Of a DNA stretch of 64,000 nt, positions 45,455 to 55,429 are shown one piece after another (position 1 is the first letter of the stretch; each line of letters starts with the position of its first letter). The stretch is from assembly GCF_009689585.1 (NCBI RefSeq), contig NZ_AP018694.1:4145501-4209500 (forward strand), given 5' to 3'. Position numbers and translations under genes: made by a program. This DNA is from Aquipluma nitroreducens (GTDB taxonomy: Bacteria > Bacteroidota > Bacteroidia > Bacteroidales > Prolixibacteraceae). Under the pieces are notes generated by a model. That model was given only the letters and a program-made list of their open reading frames with translations. It had not been told where the DNA came from and did not search any database.

Positions 45455-45538
45455 ATATAACTAAGTTTTAACTTAGGTGTAGTTTTATTTTTGCTTACAC
45501 GAGACAGTTTTTGTAAAAATATTTTTAACTGCTTTACG

Positions 45539-46591
45539 CTAAAATTCAATTTTTACCCTTCTTGCCATATCAAACAATTCTGGAATTTTTCTATCAAAAT
45601 CGATTCCAATACTAACTATATTTATTTTAGAAGGATCAACGCCCAGATTTACTAATTTATCTTTAACTGCATTTGCTCTGTTTTTTGCTAATTTCAAATT
45701 ATATTCTGAAGATGCAACATTTGAACAATATGCGGTAATCGTAACTTTATCTTTAATCTTATGTAATGATTGTTCAATATTTTCCAATCCATCCTTGTCT
45801 ATTTTATAACTATCATTTTTAAAATATACATATTCCGGATTTGAATTTGATGTAGGTGCTGAGATTTCCTCGCAAACTTCTGTGTAGTAATTATTTGTTA
45901 CTTTTCTTGTTGAGTCAACATAAACAATATTATTTGTTGGGGCTAATTCTGGCTCAAGATAGAAATCTGCATGATCTTTTTTCTTACCTAAAACAAAAAT
46001 AGCTTTAACATTAAAATCAATAATTGATGTTTTGGCAACACCATTAATCGTGGCTTGATTAATATCTGTTACACCAGTTGGAGCCGAAAGATTCACACCG
46101 GTAATGACATTTAATCCTGCAGTCAGGAAAAATTTATCAGTAACCCTGAATTCATTATCAACAAATCCGGCCAAATGAAAATTAGTTACACGGTCAAACA
46201 TTTGTGTATTAGTGAAATCGTGTGAATTGGAAAGATCGCCACCAATACCTCCAATAATAGTATATCTATTTTTAGCTATTCGTTCCAATTTAAGCAATCT
46301 GCCAAAATTGCAAACACCAAAAATTTGACCTTCAGCATATTTCACTGATTGATCTGTTAAGGTATAATTGTGATTTGTATAACTACCGGATACCCTAACC
46401 CCATATAATGGAGTTGCCATATATCTAACGCCTATTCCAGCATTATATAATCCAACTTTACTACCTCCATATGGCATATCTTGCAATTTTGTTAAGCCAA
46501 ATTCTGGTTCAATTGACCACTTATTGAATTCCTGTGCAAACATAAACGTTGCACTAAACACGAAACAAATAATTACGAATAGCTTTTTCAT
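45539..46591 (-). CDS. OmpA-family outer-membrane protein
   Basis: A 350-residue protein with a signal peptide (1-19, ending TFMFAQ). An N-terminal beta-barrel-like region (about 22-215) has alternating aromatic strands (YGVRVSGSYTNHNYTL). The C-terminal OmpA domain (about 245-350) has the peptidoglycan-binding pattern (LKLAKNRANAVKDKLVNLGV, INIVSIG). It is likely an outer-membrane anchor to peptidoglycan. Located next to the IS element, but undamaged. Confidence 0.88.
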   Translation of the reverse strand: MKKLFVIICFVFSATFMFAQEFNKWSIEPEFGLTKLQDMPYGGSKVGLYNAGIGVRYMATPLYGVRVSGSYTNHNYTLTDQSVKYAEGQIFGVCNFGRLLKLERIAKNRYTIIGGIGGDLSNSHDFTNTQMFDRVTNFHLAGFVDNEFRVTDKFFLTAGLNVITGVNLSAPTGVTDINQATINGVAKTSIIDFNVKAIFVLGKKKDHADFYLEPELAPTNNIVYVDSTRKVTNNYYTEVCEEISAPTSNSNPEYVYFKNDSYKIDKDGLENIEQSLHKIKDKVTITAYCSNVASSEYNLKLAKNRANAVKDKLVNLGVDPSKINIVSIGIDFDRKIPELFDMARRVKIEF

Positions 46592-47267
46592 TTTATTCTC
46601 TTTTGGGTTTACTTCTCCAACTTTGGGGTTGGTTTAACTTTTTAAATGTTCGTTAGTTTTTTGATGCCTAGCGAGTGAGTTCAGAGGTTGTTCATTTTTT
46701 TTTTATTGATACTAAGATACAAAAAAGGTGTAGTTAATAAGTCGGAAGAAATATAACAACTAACCGAATAACTTCATAATGTTTTTGTTGATTTTTGATT
46801 TCTGTTTTTAGAGGGATTGATTGTATTACAACTTAACTTTCGGTTCCATCTGTTAAAATAAATAATACACAAACGCAATCTGAGTATTTGATCTTTAGTT
46901 TCTGAATAATTAAAGCTCTTTAATCTTTTGATTTGCTGGTCTTTTTATGAGTGAAGGAAAGGATGGATACCTTGGAACAAAAAAAATCAGGGCTCTCATT
47001 CATGAATCTAACCTCTTGGACAGGGGATATGGAGGACTCAAATGTTGATCTTTTGCAAGTTTAGTAGGTGTAAAAACAAAAAGGTAGAACCTCTGTCCTA
47101 CCTTTTCTCTCTTAAACTAACTAACCTAACTAAACCTAAACTTATGAAAAAAAATGTATTACAAAGATAGGCTCCGGGATTGATTTTCAGGTAAAGTAAT
47201 TCTTAAATGATGTTAAAGAAATCATGTAGTCGTGTTAATTAATTCTAAACAGATTTTGACAAAATAG
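46592..47267. other. Gene-poor region with one hairpin and a leader-like sequence
   Basis: About 680 bases without a supported gene. A hairpin AAAAGGTAG (47079-47087) / CTACCTTTT (47098-47106) is followed by TTAAACTAACTAACCTAACT-type repeats and a mini-ORF from ATG near 47143 encoding MKKNVLQR. This resembles the 5' leader of a Bacteroidota receptor gene that is no longer present, or a small RNA. No family could be named. Confidence 0.45.
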
Positions 47268-47307
47268 AAAAACGATGGACTTCTTTCTAAAAAAGTTCAC
47301 CGTTTTT
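47268..47307 (-). terminator. Terminator of second decarboxylase beta gene
   Basis: AAAAACGATGGACT pairs with AGTTCACCGTTTTT, allowing two G-U/mismatch positions, about 40 bases after the stop codon at 47349. Confidence 0.6.
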
Positions 47308-47348
47308 CAATTAATGGGTTTTAAGTGACGCAAATGAAAGTAGTAAAA

Positions 47349-48569
47349 TTATTTCAGGAAATACGGAATCAATGTTACGTATAAGCCAGTAATTATTGCA
47401 GTAGTTATTACTCCTGAAATATTCGCACCCAAGGCATCCTGAAGTATAATCGCTTTTGGATTCACTTGGCTTACTGCTTTTTGAGCCACTTTTGCTGTAC
47501 TCGGGACACAACTTACACCTGCAATGCCAATTACAGGATTGAATTTACCACCGGTTACCCAATAGACAATGTATCCGCCTAATAATCCTCCGATGCCTGA
47601 AATTAACAGTGCCAAAATACCAAGAAGAAGCAGAGGCAGAATCTTAGGATTAAGAATTAGATGTGCTTCACATAAAATTCCCAACAAAAGCCCCAGGAAA
47701 AAGGTTGATCCATAGAGTAATGGACCTTGAATGAAATCAACCACTGGTTTAATATCAGCTTCGCGTACGGCTACTCCGAGGAAAAGTGAGAAAAATAGTG
47801 GCGCCGCTACTGGGAATAAAAGGCAAAGTACAACACACATGATAACAGCAAAGGTAAGTTTCTGCGACGAACTTATAGGATTTACTTTTTTAGGTGGAGG
47901 AGGCTGAATTCCTCTAATGTGCTTGGGAACCAATAATTTTATCAGGTAAGGATAACCTCCGTATGTAAAACCAAGATACAAATACGCCACGATAGTAATT
48001 GGAACAAATAGATCTTTGGAAAGGATCATTGATGTAAACAAGACCATTGGTCCGTCAGCTCCACCTACCATTGCAATTGAGGCGCTGTCTTGAAGACTCA
48101 TTCCCATAGCCGATGCAATTGGAACGACTAAAAATGTGCCCATTTCGGCGAATAATGCCAAAAATATACTCAGAAAAGGACGGCGAAGCATGTATCCTAC
48201 ATCAAGCAGAACACCAATTCCCATGAAAATACAGCATGCAATTAATCCGTTAGAAAATGTAAACGTATAAATAGGTTGTAGCCAGTCGATTTGGAGAATA
48301 TCAAAAAGGTCTTTTGTGTCGGTAATTAATGGGTCAACAAATAAATTTCCTTGCTTGCCTCCCGGAAGCACCATAACTGCCGCATTGATGGTTGCCATAC
48401 CCAAACCCATTGGTATCATCAGCAAGGGCTCAAGAATTTTCTTTTTTCCAAGATAAATCAGAAATAAGCCAAGCGCAATTAAAGCCAACCGTGCTAAAAA
48501 AACATCAATGCCACCAGTGAATAATGTCCCAATTCCCGGAAATAAGGTTCCTAAATTAATTTTTTCCAT
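47349..48569 (-). CDS. Second Na+-translocating decarboxylase beta subunit (OadB/GcdB family)
   Basis: A 406-residue polytopic protein (start chosen at ATG 48569, MEKINLGTL; an ATG at 48608 is possible). It has the OadB core: GGADGP in SIAMVGGADGPMVLFTS and the C-terminal FNPVIGIAGVSCVPSTAKVA. In the mmdB copy next door the equivalent segment reads LNPLIGNAGVSAVPAAARVS. The Arg of AARV is Lys here, whereas Asn, Gly and Ser are kept. It overlaps a small membrane protein by 14 bases and is separated from the mmd operon by a hypothetical gene and a terminator. Its catalytic partner is unknown; a carboxyltransferase at 60273-61970 is a candidate. Confidence 0.88.
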   Translation of the reverse strand: MEKINLGTLFPGIGTLFTGGIDVFLARLALIALGLFLIYLGKKKILEPLLMIPMGLGMATINAAVMVLPGGKQGNLFVDPLITDTKDLFDILQIDWLQPIYTFTFSNGLIACCIFMGIGVLLDVGYMLRRPFLSIFLALFAEMGTFLVVPIASAMGMSLQDSASIAMVGGADGPMVLFTSMILSKDLFVPITIVAYLYLGFTYGGYPYLIKLLVPKHIRGIQPPPPKKVNPISSSQKLTFAVIMCVVLCLLFPVAAPLFFSLFLGVAVREADIKPVVDFIQGPLLYGSTFFLGLLLGILCEAHLILNPKILPLLLLGILALLISGIGGLLGGYIVYWVTGGKFNPVIGIAGVSCVPSTAKVAQKAVSQVNPKAIILQDALGANISGVITTAIITGLYVTLIPYFLK

Positions 48570-48819
48570 AGTGATACTGGTAGAGTTCTTGATTAAATAC
48601 TGATTCATTGGTTGTTCCCTCCGAATTGTGACCAGGTACTACAAATCCTTTACTCAAATCTTGCCTTGAAAAAATATGCAATAAATGAACTGATTTTGTA
48701 GATTCACCGACTTCTTTTGGCGATAGGACCCATTTTATACTCCAAATAATTGAAGCAACGAAAAAACCTGTAGCAAACGTCAAAGACGCAGCTATCAATA
48801 CAAAATAACTTGCAATCAT
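48556..48819 (-). CDS. Small membrane protein, possible decarboxylase gamma-like subunit
   Basis: An 87-residue protein with one N-terminal transmembrane segment (about 3-30, VLIAASLTFATGFFVASIIW) and a hydrophilic C-terminal tail with several His and Ser residues. Its end overlaps the start of the second beta subunit by 14 bases. OadG/MmdD gamma subunits have the same general layout (one membrane helix plus a soluble tail), but sequence similarity is not obvious, so the assignment is contextual only. Confidence 0.55.
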   Translation of the reverse strand: MIASYFVLIAASLTFATGFFVASIIWSIKWVLSPKEVGESTKSVHLLHIFSRQDLSKGFVVPGHNSEGTTNESVFNQELYQYHYGKN

Positions 48820-48970
48820 GATTTAAGGTATGTTAAATTTTTAATGAAAAACCCTTAAGGATTAGCTTATATCATCAGACAACTTGAATAAGTTATTTGA
48901 TGTAAAACAAATAATAGATATTTATGTAGTAAACTTATTTTCAGTGTTTATCACCGATGTTGAGAAGTAA

Positions 48971-49327
48971 TCATTGCAGAAAAATCTGCCAGAGAGAAAG
49001 TGTGAAATGATAGATTAGGAATAAGTTGATCTTCGAAATTGAAATTATGTTTAATTTTTGAGTTAAAATAGAAACTAGCTCGGAAGAATTTGAAGATTTT
49101 GAAGTTGATCCGAAGTCGCGTTTTTTTTGTACTGATAATTGATTGTTGTCAGAAGTTATAAGTAAGGTTTCTGTTTTTTCAATACCTTGTATATCATTAG
49201 ATTGATCGTCTTCTACCCAATACGAAATTGTTGAATTTGGTAAATTAAGATAAAGGTTGGTATGGCACCTCCCGTTATAGGAAAAAATTAAACTAAATAG
49301 CCCAATAAATAAAACTATTAACTTCAT
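48971..49327 (-). CDS. Hypothetical small secreted protein
   Basis: A 118-residue protein with a signal peptide (about 1-22, LFIGLFSLIFSYNGRC). The mature part is hydrophilic (Ser, Lys, Asp-rich), and a second hydrophobic stretch lies at the end (ISKINLFLIYHFTLSLWQIF). I do not recognise it. It lies between two Na+-pump genes on the same strand, but a terminator separates it from mmdB. It may be a real gene of low conservation or a chance frame. Confidence 0.4.
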   Translation of the reverse strand: MKLIVLFIGLFSLIFSYNGRCHTNLYLNLPNSTISYWVEDDQSNDIQGIEKTETLLITSDNNQLSVQKKRDFGSTSKSSNSSELVSILTQKLNIISISKINLFLIYHFTLSLWQIFLQ

Positions 49328-49665
49328 TTTTCAGTTCATAAATTCAGCATAAAAATACGAACATTATTATTTGCTAACCCTTGATTTTAAAGGGAATTAA
49401 TATTCATTTAATATAGAAAATAACGATTCTGAAATTTCAAATATACAGTTGGAAATCTGAATGTAAAGTTCAGCATTTCATGGAAACTGGATTGCAATTG
49501 TTTTCAGTATTTATAAAAATGAATAACCTTACCTAATTAGATTTTGCTCTTGAAAATACCGTCATTTGATTGTCATTAGTAGTCATTTGAGCTACAATTA
49601 ATGAACGCTAATTACCATTTAATTACTCCATTTGAATTTAGACATGATATCGGATACTATAAAAA

Positions 49666-49695
49666 AAGAGGTTGCCAAAAAAATGACAACCTCTT
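49666..49695 (-). terminator. Terminator of the mmd operon
   Basis: AAGAGGTTG and CAACCTCTT form a 9-bp stem, followed on the minus strand by a run of T residues, 25 bases after the mmdB stop codon. Confidence 0.8.
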
Positions 49696-49719
49696 AAAAT
49701 TTATTTAGTAAGTATTTCT

Positions 49720-50883
49720 TTAGTAAAGGAAGCTTAATAATACCCCGGCAGCTACTGCTGAACCGATTACACCAGCAACATTTGGTCCCATGGCATGCAT
49801 TAACAGGTAATTGGTCTTGTCATATTTCAAACCTTCAACCTGCGAAACACGTGCAGCAGCAGGAACGGCCGATACGCCGGCATTTCCAATTAATGGATTC
49901 AGCTTATCACCTTCTTTCAAGAAAAGGTTCATGATTTTAACAAACATTACTCCACCAAATGTGGCAATTACAAATGATAATGCTCCAAGGAAGAATATTC
50001 CCAATGATTTGGTTGTAAGGAAAGTTGTAGCCTGTGTTGAAGCGCCTACGGTCAAACCTAAAAGGATGGTAATGATATCAATCATAGGTCCTTTCGCTGT
50101 GTCGGCTAAACGTTTGGTAACAGTGCTTTCTTTCAGTAAATTACCAAAAAATAACATTCCCAGAAGTGGTATTGCTGATGGCACTACGAATGTGGTAAAC
50201 AACATACCTAATATAGGGAAGACGATTTTTTCAACCTTAGAAACCTGACGTGGTGGTTTCATGCGGATCAAACGTTCTTTTTTAGTAGTAAGTAACCTCA
50301 TAACCGGCGGTTGAATAACTGGTACCAAAGCCATATATGAGTAGGCCGAAATTGCGATTGCTCCCATCATTTCAGGAGCTAATTTTGAAGAAAGGAAGAT
50401 GGCAGTTGGACCATCAGCACCACCAATGATACCAATTGCACCAGCTTCAGCGCCTGTATAGCCTAGTGCGAGAGCAATACCATATGCTCCAAAAATACCG
50501 ATCTGAGCTGCGGCTCCAACCAATAGCAATTTCGGATTTGAAATGATGGCCGAGAAATCTGTCATAGCCCCAATTCCCAAAAAGATCAAAGGTGGATAAA
50601 TACCCCTGTTGACTCCAAAATACAAGTAGTTTAAAACGCTTCCTTCTTCGTATATTCCGGTTTCATTACCCGGTAGGAAGGCAATATTCCCTACTAGAAT
50701 TCCAAAACCAATTGGTACCAACAACATGGGCTCGAAACCTTTTGCAATGGCCAGAAATAAAAAGACCATTCCCACACAGATCATAATTAAATGACCCATT
50801 GTGACATTTGCAAAAGCAGTATATTGGAAGAACTGGTTCAGGTGTTCACCCAAAAAATTCATAAATCCTGCTGATTCACCCAT
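49720..50883 (-). CDS. mmdB: Methylmalonyl-CoA decarboxylase beta subunit (Na+ pump)
   Basis: A 387-residue polytopic subunit that transports Na+ out while removing CO2 from carboxybiotin. GGADGP occurs in IGIIGGADGPTAIFLSS, and the C-terminal motif LNPLIGNAGVSAVPAAARVS keeps Asn, Gly, Ser and Arg. It starts three bases after the end of mmdC, so coupled. Last gene of the mce-mmdADCB operon, before a terminator. Confidence 0.94.
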   Translation of the reverse strand: MGESAGFMNFLGEHLNQFFQYTAFANVTMGHLIMICVGMVFLFLAIAKGFEPMLLVPIGFGILVGNIAFLPGNETGIYEEGSVLNYLYFGVNRGIYPPLIFLGIGAMTDFSAIISNPKLLLVGAAAQIGIFGAYGIALALGYTGAEAGAIGIIGGADGPTAIFLSSKLAPEMMGAIAISAYSYMALVPVIQPPVMRLLTTKKERLIRMKPPRQVSKVEKIVFPILGMLFTTFVVPSAIPLLGMLFFGNLLKESTVTKRLADTAKGPMIDIITILLGLTVGASTQATTFLTTKSLGIFFLGALSFVIATFGGVMFVKIMNLFLKEGDKLNPLIGNAGVSAVPAAARVSQVEGLKYDKTNYLLMHAMGPNVAGVIGSAVAAGVLLSFLY

Positions 50884-50886
50884 AAC

Positions 50887-51330
50887 TTATTCTCCTATTG
50901 AAATTAATATGTCACCTTCCATTACGGAGTCGCCCTTTTGCTTAACGATAGCCGCTACGGTGCCTTCTTTATCCGATTCGATTAAATTTTCCATTTTCAT
51001 GGCCTCCAACGTTAAAAGCTTTTGACCAACCTTTACCCGATCACCAACATTAACATACATGTCGAGGATAACTCCGGGAAGAGGTGATTTAATATTCCCA
51101 GCTCCTTTAGGCGCCTGAGGACTACTTGTTTTTGCCATAGATGGGTGGGCGTCAGTAGATGGAATTGCAACAGAACGCACTAATTTTGGCGTTTTTGAAG
51201 GTTCTAATTTTTGATCAACCTCAACCGTATATGGACTTCCGTTCACTTCTAACTCTACAAGATTATCTTCAACATTCTTGATGTCGACCTCGTAATCATT
51301 TCCGTTTATTTTAAATTTAAATTTTCTCAT
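50887..51330 (-). CDS. mmdC: Biotin carboxyl-carrier subunit of methylmalonyl-CoA decarboxylase
   Basis: A 147-residue protein with a C-terminal biotinyl domain; the biotinylated lysine is Lys112 in EAMKMEN. The N-terminal half resembles the BCCP-type barrel, then a Pro/Ser/Ala-rich linker (about 50-80, including SSPQAPKGAG). It carries CO2 from the carboxyltransferase MmdA to the membrane subunit MmdB. Sits between mmdD and mmdB. Confidence 0.93.
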   Translation of the reverse strand: MRKFKFKINGNDYEVDIKNVEDNLVELEVNGSPYTVEVDQKLEPSKTPKLVRSVAIPSTDAHPSMAKTSSPQAPKGAGNIKSPLPGVILDMYVNVGDRVKVGQKLLTLEAMKMENLIESDKEGTVAAIVKQKGDSVMEGDILISIGE

Positions 51331-51390
51331 TTTTCTACATAATTTTTTTCAATAACTAAATTTACTTTCAAGGGCACAGATAGCTGATTC

Positions 51391-51813
51391 CTATTTTACT
51401 GGAGGTCTATTTATCATGTATAATTTAGAATTCCAGGGAGAATAAAGTTTTGCAACCTTTTGAATCGTAATTTTAAGGCTTTCCATGTCATGCTGCTTGC
51501 TATTATACATATATAAGGCCATGCCAATAGCTGCCGAAACTTCTGCTTCAAGATCTTTGATTTCAGTTGTTGTAACTTTATCAAGAGTGTGTTTTTTTGC
51601 TGATTTGTTTTGAAAAGCAAAGTAAATTTTTGAAATGTTACTGAAAAACAAATAAACAATAGCTAAAACCGAGAAAACAATCGAAATCGCGATTAAAGTC
51701 ATGCCAAGGCCATAAGGATCATACTTTACAAATTCATCGGCTGCTTTATGCCCCATTTTTAGCGGTTCCTCTGGAATCGCTAAAAGCACTGTACATAAGT
51801 TTTGAATCATCAT
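51391..51813 (-). CDS. mmdD: OadG-family gamma/delta subunit
   Basis: A 140-residue protein with one transmembrane segment (about 37-60, [21 protein letters not shown]) and a soluble tail. OadG/MmdD subunits hold the carboxyltransferase to the membrane beta subunit. Its start overlaps mmdA by four bases (ATGA). The tail is longer than in Klebsiella OadG. Confidence 0.85.
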   Translation of the reverse strand: MMIQNLCTVLLAIPEEPLKMGHKAADEFVKYDPYGLGMTLIAISIVFSVLAIVYLFFSNISKIYFAFQNKSAKKHTLDKVTTTEIKDLEAEVSAAIGMALYMYNSKQHDMESLKITIQKVAKLYSPWNSKLYMINRPPVK

Positions 51814-53369
51814 AAAGGCAAATTTGAGTGTTTCTTAGGTGGATTGGTGGCCTTCTTGGTCGAAAGAGTCTGCAATGCCCTAATAATGCGGAATCTGGTA
51901 TTGCGAGGTTCAATTACATCGTCGATATAACCGTATTCGGCAGCCTTGTATGGATTCGCAAATTTTTCTTTGTAATCTTCTTCTGCCTGGGTAATGTAGG
52001 CCGCACGTTCAGCTTCATCTTCAATAGCTGAAATCTTTTTGCTGCGAAGTACTTCGATGGCGCCTTTAGGTCCCATTACAGCAATTTCTCCTGATGGCCA
52101 AGAGTAATTAATATCACCGCGAAGGTGTTTCGAAGCCATTACACAATATGCGCCGCCATAAGCTTTACGCAGAATAACGGTTACTTTTGGAACGGTAGCT
52201 TCACCATACGCAAAAAGCAATTTAGCGCCGTGAGTAATAATTCCACCATATTCCTGAGTGGTTCCTGGCAAGAATCCAGGTACATCGACTAATGTGATGA
52301 TCGGAATATTGAAGGCGTCGCAGAAACGTACAAAACGAGCTGCTTTACGCGAAGCATTAATGTCGAGAACTCCTGCAAGATAGTTCGGTTGGTTTGCTAC
52401 TATTCCAACAGATGTACCATTGAAGCGAGCAAAACCGGTAACAATATTTTGAGCGTAATTGCGCTGAACTTCAAGGAATTCGTTATAGTCAACTATGGAA
52501 TGAACTACATTTTTTACGTCGTATGGTTTGTTCGGATTGTCAGGAATGAGTTCATTCAGCGAATCATCCAAACGGTCTATCGAGTCGTCGCAAAATGCGA
52601 TAGGCGCATCTTCAAGATTGTTCTGCGGTATGTAACTCATCAGTTTGCGGATTAACGAAATGCCTTCATGCTCGTCTTCGGCAATAAAGTGCGAAACCCC
52701 TGATTTTGCACCATGAACAGAAGCTCCACCCAATTGTTCATCGGTAACGATCTCGCCGGTAACTGTTTTTACTACTTTAGGTCCGGTTACAAACATGTAA
52801 CTGGTATTCTTGCTCATGATGATGAAGTCGGTCAGGGCTGGCGAATAAACTGCACCACCTGCACATGGGCCAAAAATTGCAGATATCTGCGGAATCACTC
52901 CGGAAGCCATGATGTTGCGCTGGAAAATTTCTGAATAACCTGCTAATGCAGTTACACCTTCCTGAATACGAGCACCTCCTGAGTCATTAATTCCGATAAC
53001 GGGAGCGCCAATTTTCATGGCCATATCCATTACTTTGCAAATTTTAAGTGCGTAAGTTTCTGACAATGAGCCTCCGAATACAGTGAAATCTTGTGCATAA
53101 ATATACACGATACGTCCGTCAATGGTTCCTTGACCGGTTACTACACCATCGCCCAAAAACTTGGTTTTTTCCATACCAAAGTTGTCGCAACGGTGAGTCA
53201 TAAACATATCGTATTCTTCAAAACTGCCTTCATCAAGCAAAAGGTCAATACGTTCGCGGGCGGTTAATTTACCTTTTGCATGCTGCGCTTCAATTCTTTT
53301 TTCTCCACCTCCGAGTTTTGCTTCAATGCGAAGGTCAATGAGTTTTTGTATTTTATCTTGATTGTTCAT
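51810..53369 (-). CDS. mmdA: Methylmalonyl-CoA decarboxylase alpha (carboxyltransferase)
   Basis: A 519-residue acyl-CoA carboxyltransferase, which removes the carboxyl group from (S)-methylmalonyl-CoA and passes it to biotin. Two crotonase-type halves are evident ([69 protein letters not shown]). The same fold is used by propionyl-CoA carboxylase, but the neighbouring beta and gamma subunits identify the Na+-pumping decarboxylase. Second gene of the operon after mce. Confidence 0.94.
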   Translation of the reverse strand: MNNQDKIQKLIDLRIEAKLGGGEKRIEAQHAKGKLTARERIDLLLDEGSFEEYDMFMTHRCDNFGMEKTKFLGDGVVTGQGTIDGRIVYIYAQDFTVFGGSLSETYALKICKVMDMAMKIGAPVIGINDSGGARIQEGVTALAGYSEIFQRNIMASGVIPQISAIFGPCAGGAVYSPALTDFIIMSKNTSYMFVTGPKVVKTVTGEIVTDEQLGGASVHGAKSGVSHFIAEDEHEGISLIRKLMSYIPQNNLEDAPIAFCDDSIDRLDDSLNELIPDNPNKPYDVKNVVHSIVDYNEFLEVQRNYAQNIVTGFARFNGTSVGIVANQPNYLAGVLDINASRKAARFVRFCDAFNIPIITLVDVPGFLPGTTQEYGGIITHGAKLLFAYGEATVPKVTVILRKAYGGAYCVMASKHLRGDINYSWPSGEIAVMGPKGAIEVLRSKKISAIEDEAERAAYITQAEEDYKEKFANPYKAAEYGYIDDVIEPRNTRFRIIRALQTLSTKKATNPPKKHSNLPL

Positions 53370-53394
53370 AGGTTGTATTGATGGGTAATTTAAA

Positions 53395-53799
53395 TTATTT
53401 GTCAGAGCAAAGTTCGGTTAATACCCCTAAGGTCGATTTAGGATGAAGGAATCCAATGTTTAGACCTTCAGCACCTTTACGGCTTGTTTTGTCGATCAGT
53501 TGAACCCCATTGGCAGATACATCAGCCAGAGCTTCATTTACATTTTCTACAGCAAAGGCTAAATGGTGAACGCCAGGGCCTTTTTTCTCGATAAACTTGC
53601 CGATTGGTCCTTCCGGATCGGTTGACTCCAATAGTTCAATTTTAGTTTGACCTACTTTGAAAAAGGCTGTCTTCACTTTCTGGTCGGCAACCTCTTCAAC
53701 AGCATAACATTTCAAACCTAAAACATTTTCATAATAAGGAATTGCTTCTTCCAAATTGTTTACTGCAATTCCAATGTGTTCAATATGAGTTATTTCCAT
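53395..53799 (-). CDS. mce: Methylmalonyl-CoA epimerase
   Basis: A 134-residue glyoxalase/VOC-fold enzyme that interconverts (R)- and (S)-methylmalonyl-CoA. Metal ligands are the early His in IEHIGIAV, His and Glu in [11 protein letters not shown], and Glu in VLTELCSDK. Its place in front of mmdA completes the route from succinyl-CoA to propionyl-CoA, together with a mutase located elsewhere. Confidence 0.95.
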   Translation of the reverse strand: MEITHIEHIGIAVNNLEEAIPYYENVLGLKCYAVEEVADQKVKTAFFKVGQTKIELLESTDPEGPIGKFIEKKGPGVHHLAFAVENVNEALADVSANGVQLIDKTSRKGAEGLNIGFLHPKSTLGVLTELCSDK

Positions 53800-53859
53800 T
53801 TGTGTGAGAGTTTAATATAAATTGATAATTTGATTTTAACTGTAGTTTTTTTTGCGCTG

Positions 53860-53867
53860 CAAAAGTA
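53860..53867 (-). promoter_or_regulatory. -7 box of mce-mmd operon
   Basis: The minus strand reads TACTTTTG, matching TAnnTTTG, about 61 bases before the mce ATG. Confidence 0.5.
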
Positions 53868-54021
53868 CGCTTACATTCTATCTTTTTTAACCAATTGCTC
53901 AATTATTCGAAAAATGGAGCGTGTGTTCTTTAACAGTGGTTTAGTAATTAATAAATTTTTGTATTGGTTTTTCCTGGATATTTTGATCGTCAAAATTCAG
54001 GATTTACCTGATTTGAGGATA

Positions 54022-54056
54022 AAAGAAAAGGCAGATTTTGAGCCTGCCTTTTCTTT
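54022..54056 (-). terminator. Terminator of CoA-transferase gene
   Basis: AAAGAAAAGGCAG pairs with CTGCCTTTTCTTT (13 bp) eight bases after the stop codon at 54065. Confidence 0.85.
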
Positions 54057-54064
54057 ATCTGTTT

Positions 54065-55381
54065 TTAGAGTCTGCTACTATCTTTTACAAAATGGAAATG
54101 TGATCCATAACGTTCAAATGAAGCTTTGTCCAGAGCTTCCCTATGATCAGGGTGGGCAATTGACGTAAGCAGCCTGGCACGTTCCTGCAAAGTTTTTCCG
54201 TAGAGATTAACGGCGCCATATTCAGTTACAACCCAGTGCATGTTTGAACGGGTGCTTACAACTCCTGAACCTTCGATCAGGGTTGGGCTAATTTTAGATA
54301 CCCCTTTGTTAGTAACAGATGGAATAGCAATAATTGGTTTACCACCTTTTGAATGGCCGGCACCACGGATGAAATCGATCTGGCCTCCAACTCCTGAGTA
54401 ATGTTTTGTTCCTATTGAGTCGGCACAAACCTGACCGGTTAAATCGATTGCCAATGCCGAGTTGATTGCAGTAACTTTGTCGAGTTTACGAATGACAGCT
54501 ACGTTATTGGTGTGGCCAACATCCATCATGGCAACCATTGGGTTGTCGTCAACAAAGTCGTAAACAGCCTTAGTTCCCATCAGGAACGAAGCAACCATTT
54601 TACCTTTTTCAATATTTTTATATTTTCCGGTAACAACTCCTTTTTCAACCAATGGCAAAATGCCATCAGAGAACATTTCGGTATGTACCCCCAAGTCTTT
54701 GTGGTTTCCCAATTGAGCCAATACCGCATTCGGAATACCGCCAATTCCCATTTGCAAACAAGCGCCGTCTTCAATTAATTCGGCAACATTTTTACCTAAC
54801 TGAATTTCAATGTCGGTAAGTGGTGCATTTCCATGGGCATACAATGGAATATCATCTTCAACGAAAATATCGATCATGTCAATGCTAATCATAGCATCGC
54901 CCCAACAGCGTGGTACATTTGGATTTACTGCTGCAATAACAACATCAGCGCATTCGATAGCAGCTAATGTTGCATCAACTGAAGTTCCCAGCGACACAAA
55001 GCCGTGTTTGTCGGGAGGCGAAACCATAACCATAGCTACATTAACTTTTAGGTAGCCATCTCTGATCAATTTTTGAGTTTCGCTCAGGAAAACCGGAATG
55101 TAATCTGCAAAACCAGCTTGCGTTTGTTTGCGCATGTTTCCGGCAACAAAAAATTGTTCGCCCCAAAAAATTCCTTCGAATTCAGGATTGGCGTAGTCAA
55201 CCTGTCCTTCAATATGGATGTGTTGAATTTTAACATCATACAATTCGCCGTTTCTTCCACGTTCAACCATTGGTTTAATTAACGTGTGGGGAGTAACTGC
55301 AACCGAACTCAGATGAACTCTGTCGCCCGATTTAATAACTTTTACTGCTTCTTGAGGAGATACGTATTTAATTTGTTTCAT
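54065..55381 (-). CDS. Acetyl-CoA hydrolase/CoA-transferase family protein
   Basis: A 438-residue class I CoA-transferase. The catalytic Glu235 lies in GVHTEMFSDG, and the oxyanion/glycine motifs include ACLQMGIGGIPNAV and HYSGVGGQIDFIRGA. Members move CoA between acetate, propionate, butyrate, 4-hydroxybutyrate or succinate. Next to the methylmalonyl-CoA decarboxylase operon it would recycle propionyl-CoA with succinate or acetate; that choice is inferred from context. TATATTTG promoter box upstream, own terminator. Confidence 0.9.
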   Translation of the reverse strand: MKQIKYVSPQEAVKVIKSGDRVHLSSVAVTPHTLIKPMVERGRNGELYDVKIQHIHIEGQVDYANPEFEGIFWGEQFFVAGNMRKQTQAGFADYIPVFLSETQKLIRDGYLKVNVAMVMVSPPDKHGFVSLGTSVDATLAAIECADVVIAAVNPNVPRCWGDAMISIDMIDIFVEDDIPLYAHGNAPLTDIEIQLGKNVAELIEDGACLQMGIGGIPNAVLAQLGNHKDLGVHTEMFSDGILPLVEKGVVTGKYKNIEKGKMVASFLMGTKAVYDFVDDNPMVAMMDVGHTNNVAVIRKLDKVTAINSALAIDLTGQVCADSIGTKHYSGVGGQIDFIRGAGHSKGGKPIIAIPSVTNKGVSKISPTLIEGSGVVSTRSNMHWVVTEYGAVNLYGKTLQERARLLTSIAHPDHREALDKASFERYGSHFHFVKDSSRL

Positions 55382-55421
55382 AAATATGATTTTGAATGTA
55401 TTGTCGTTTAAAAGTCGCCGG

Positions 55422-55429
55422 CAAATATA
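55422..55429 (-). promoter_or_regulatory. -7 box of CoA-transferase gene
   Basis: The minus strand reads TATATTTG, about 41 bases before the ATG. Confidence 0.45.

Noticed and set aside
46947-47048. 33-residue plus-strand frame
   Set aside because: No homologous features, no upstream promoter box and no signal peptide; probably chance.
53830-54168. 112-residue plus-strand frame between mce and the CoA-transferase
   Set aside because: It overlaps the CoA-transferase C-terminus and its terminator hairpin; composition is that of A/T-rich spacer.
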